Positions 5,237-6,198 of a DNA stretch of 6,198 nt are shown here, one piece after another. Source of the stretch: Candidatus Kuenenia stuttgartensis (lineage in GTDB: Bacteria > Planctomycetota > Planctomycetia > Isosphaerales > Isosphaeraceae). Below the pieces are notes generated by a model. It ran no database searches, was not told where the DNA came from, and saw nothing but the letters and a program-made list of their open reading frames with translations. Position numbers and translations under genes: made by a program. The stretch spans positions 1-6,198 of the forward strand of contig CAMCFM010000290.1 in NCBI GenBank assembly GCA_945874095.1, written 5' to 3'. Within the stretch, counting starts at the first letter, position 1. Each line of letters starts with the position of its first letter.

Positions 5237-5953
5237 ATGAAAACACGTGTACCACAAGACGGAATTCTGTTAGAAAACCGTCAGCAGGCAGCACTTGCAT
5301 CGTGTGGTACTTCTGCCAGGGCGATTCATGATGCGATTCTGGTCGAGGCTCTCAGGTTACACAATCTTGGCCTATCTCTGGCTCTGGATTATGGGGCAGG
5401 CACAGGTGAACTTGCCGCCAAACTGGTTCAAGAGCGGCTTTTTGAGGAAGTTCATGCCGTGGACCTTGTGCCTTATCCAGGAGCATCTTCTGACGGGATT
5501 TGCTGGCATTTTGCCGATTTGAATGAGCCTCTGAATGATCTGGAGACTCGGTTCGACGTCATATTTGCAGTCGAAGTGATCGAGCATCTTGAAAATCCAC
5601 GAGCCTTGGCGCGCGAGTGGTTTCGTCTGCTAAAGCCTGGGGGATGGATTGTCTGTTCCACACCGAACAACGAGACATGGAGATCAATCGCATCTCTCAT
5701 ATTCAGAGGCTGTTACGTTGCATTTGGACCGTTGAATTATCCGGCGCACATCACCCCATTGCTGTCTGTGGATTTACAGAGGGTGTTTAAGGAAGCAGGC
5801 TTTGAAGCGATTGACTTTAAATATACAAACCATGGGGCACTGCCGTGCTTGACTCGTCGGACGTGGCAGTCGATCAGTGGTGGACTTTTGCGAGGTCAGA
5901 GGTTCTCAGATAACGTAATCGCCATTGGCCGGAAGCCGACCAATGGCGAATGA
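5237..5953 (+). CDS. Class I SAM-dependent methyltransferase
   Basis: This 238-residue protein transfers a methyl group from S-adenosylmethionine to an unidentified acceptor. Motif I is LDYGAGTG (50-57), the acidic ribose-binding residue is Asp76 in AVDLVP, and a UbiG/Methyltransf_11-like core follows with FDVIFAVEVIEHLENP (106-121) and LLKPGGWIVCSTPN (131-144). The C-terminal part (HITPLLSVDLQRVFKEAGFE, 171-190) is the usual cap and last-helix region. It has no membrane segment. The frame is open from TTG 5222, but ATG 5234 or 5237 is more likely; 5237 leaves 4 bases after GGGGA (5228-5232). It stands alone, divergent from the DUF2752 gene and convergent with the THX gene, so context does not reveal the substrate. 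Small-molecule, lipid or glycan acceptors are all possible. Confidence 0.92.
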   Translation: MKTRVPQDGILLENRQQAALASCGTSARAIHDAILVEALRLHNLGLSLALDYGAGTGELAAKLVQERLFEEVHAVDLVPYPGASSDGICWHFADLNEPLNDLETRFDVIFAVEVIEHLENPRALAREWFRLLKPGGWIVCSTPNNETWRSIASLIFRGCYVAFGPLNYPAHITPLLSVDLQRVFKEAGFEAIDFKYTNHGALPCLTRRTWQSISGGLLRGQRFSDNVIAIGRKPTNGE

Positions 5954-5956
5954 TTC

Positions 5957-5979
5957 TGATTTTGGGTATATCAAAATTA
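5957..5979. terminator. Weak A+T hairpin between convergent genes
   Basis: ATTTTG (5959-5964) and CAAAAT (5972-5977) pair perfectly around a 7-base loop, and a G-T and a T-A pair extend the stem to 8. It sits exactly in the gap between the methyltransferase stop and the THX stop, where a bidirectional terminator would be expected. The stem is poor in G+C and runs into the THX stop codon, so efficient termination is doubtful. Confidence 0.25.
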
Positions 5980-6099
5980 TTGGGCGGCGCCTTCAGCGGC
6001 CTTTTCGACAACCTTCTTGCGCGGCCGTTGAGGACGTGCTTTGCCGAAGGTACCTTTGAAAATCTTGCCTTTGCGTGTACGAGAGTCGCCCTTACCCAT
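5977..6099 (-). CDS. Small ribosomal subunit protein THX (bTHX)
   Basis: This gene encodes a 40-residue, very basic protein that starts MGKGDSRTRKGKIFKGTFGK and continues ARPQRPRKK before an alanine-rich tail. The MGKGD-(x)-(x)-TR-(x)-GKI-(x)-(x)-GT-(x)-GK-(x)-RP pattern is that of THX, a small peptide found in the head of the 30S subunit of Thermus and annotated across several bacterial phyla, where it packs between rRNA helices. The longer tail (VVEKAAEGAAQ, 30-40) beyond the basic core is acceptable for the family. ATG 6099 matches the conserved family N-terminus. The upstream frame is open back to a TGA and includes a GTG at 6153, but those residues are not THX-like. The stop lies 23 bases from the convergent methyltransferase stop. 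Confidence 0.93.
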   Translation of the reverse strand: MGKGDSRTRKGKIFKGTFGKARPQRPRKKVVEKAAEGAAQ

Positions 6100-6130
6100 T
6101 TTCTGTCTCGCCTGTGATTTGCGTGTACTG

Positions 6131-6145
6131 GAGTCGCATCGACTC
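6131..6145 (-). promoter_or_regulatory. Hairpin in the THX leader
   Basis: GAGTCG and CGACTC form a perfect 6-bp stem with a 3-base loop that reads ATG on the - strand, about 32 bases before the THX start. The 3' arm belongs to a 20-nt segment (6118-6137) repeated, with two mismatches, inside the THX gene (6070-6089), so the 5' arm has a second potential partner at 6083-6088. Regulation of THX translation is possible but unproven. Confidence 0.35.
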
Positions 6146-6198
6146 GAAACCACTTTGATTACGAAGTCTAGCCAGTGTATTCAACTGATAATGTACCC

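Overview
The window looks like chromosomal DNA from a planctomycete of moderate G+C content. The assignment rests on gene types rather than a marker gene: a soluble FHA / zinc-ribbon / Ser-Thr kinase fusion of the kind common in planctomycetes, a DUF2752 membrane protein, a Tat-type lipoprotein of unnamed family, and weak or absent Shine-Dalgarno sites at several starts. There is no sign of phage, transposase, CRISPR or tRNA.

Layout. (1) Positions 1-433 hold no gene but are rich in inverted repeats. They include three simple hairpins or palindromes, a two-step 69-nt hairpin (174-242) whose loop can pair with downstream sequence, a competing 12-bp long-range pairing (185-196 with 315-326), and nine CTAG tetranucleotides. 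(2) On the + strand, 434-3302 carries the kinase, a molybdate-type ABC permease (modB) and its ATPase (modC). The genes are closely spaced and could be one transcript. No modA is present. (3) On the - strand, read right to left, 5053-3316 carries a DUF2752 membrane protein, a Tat-type lipoprotein and a short tetrameric-class cytidine deaminase (cdd). cdd converges on modC with a 13-bp gap. (4) A class I SAM methyltransferase (5237-5953, +) is transcribed divergently from the DUF2752 gene. (5) At the right edge, on the - strand, a 40-residue ribosomal protein THX gene (5977-6099) is preceded by a leader holding a hairpin and a near copy of the gene's own codons 4-10.

How the genes relate. ModB and ModC would form the membrane and energy-coupling parts of a molybdate importer, with the binding protein supplied from elsewhere. 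The kinase may simply share the transcript; nothing in the sequence shows it acts on the transporter. The - strand trio has no obvious common pathway. The THX gene and methyltransferase look like independent units.

Four starts chosen here differ from the longest open frame. modB starts at ATG 1944 rather than TTG 1908. The lipoprotein starts at 4485, where an AAGGA site and a signal peptide agree. The DUF2752 protein starts at 5053. The methyltransferase starts at 5237 rather than TTG 5222. The most interesting material is the structured, non-coding left end and the THX leader.
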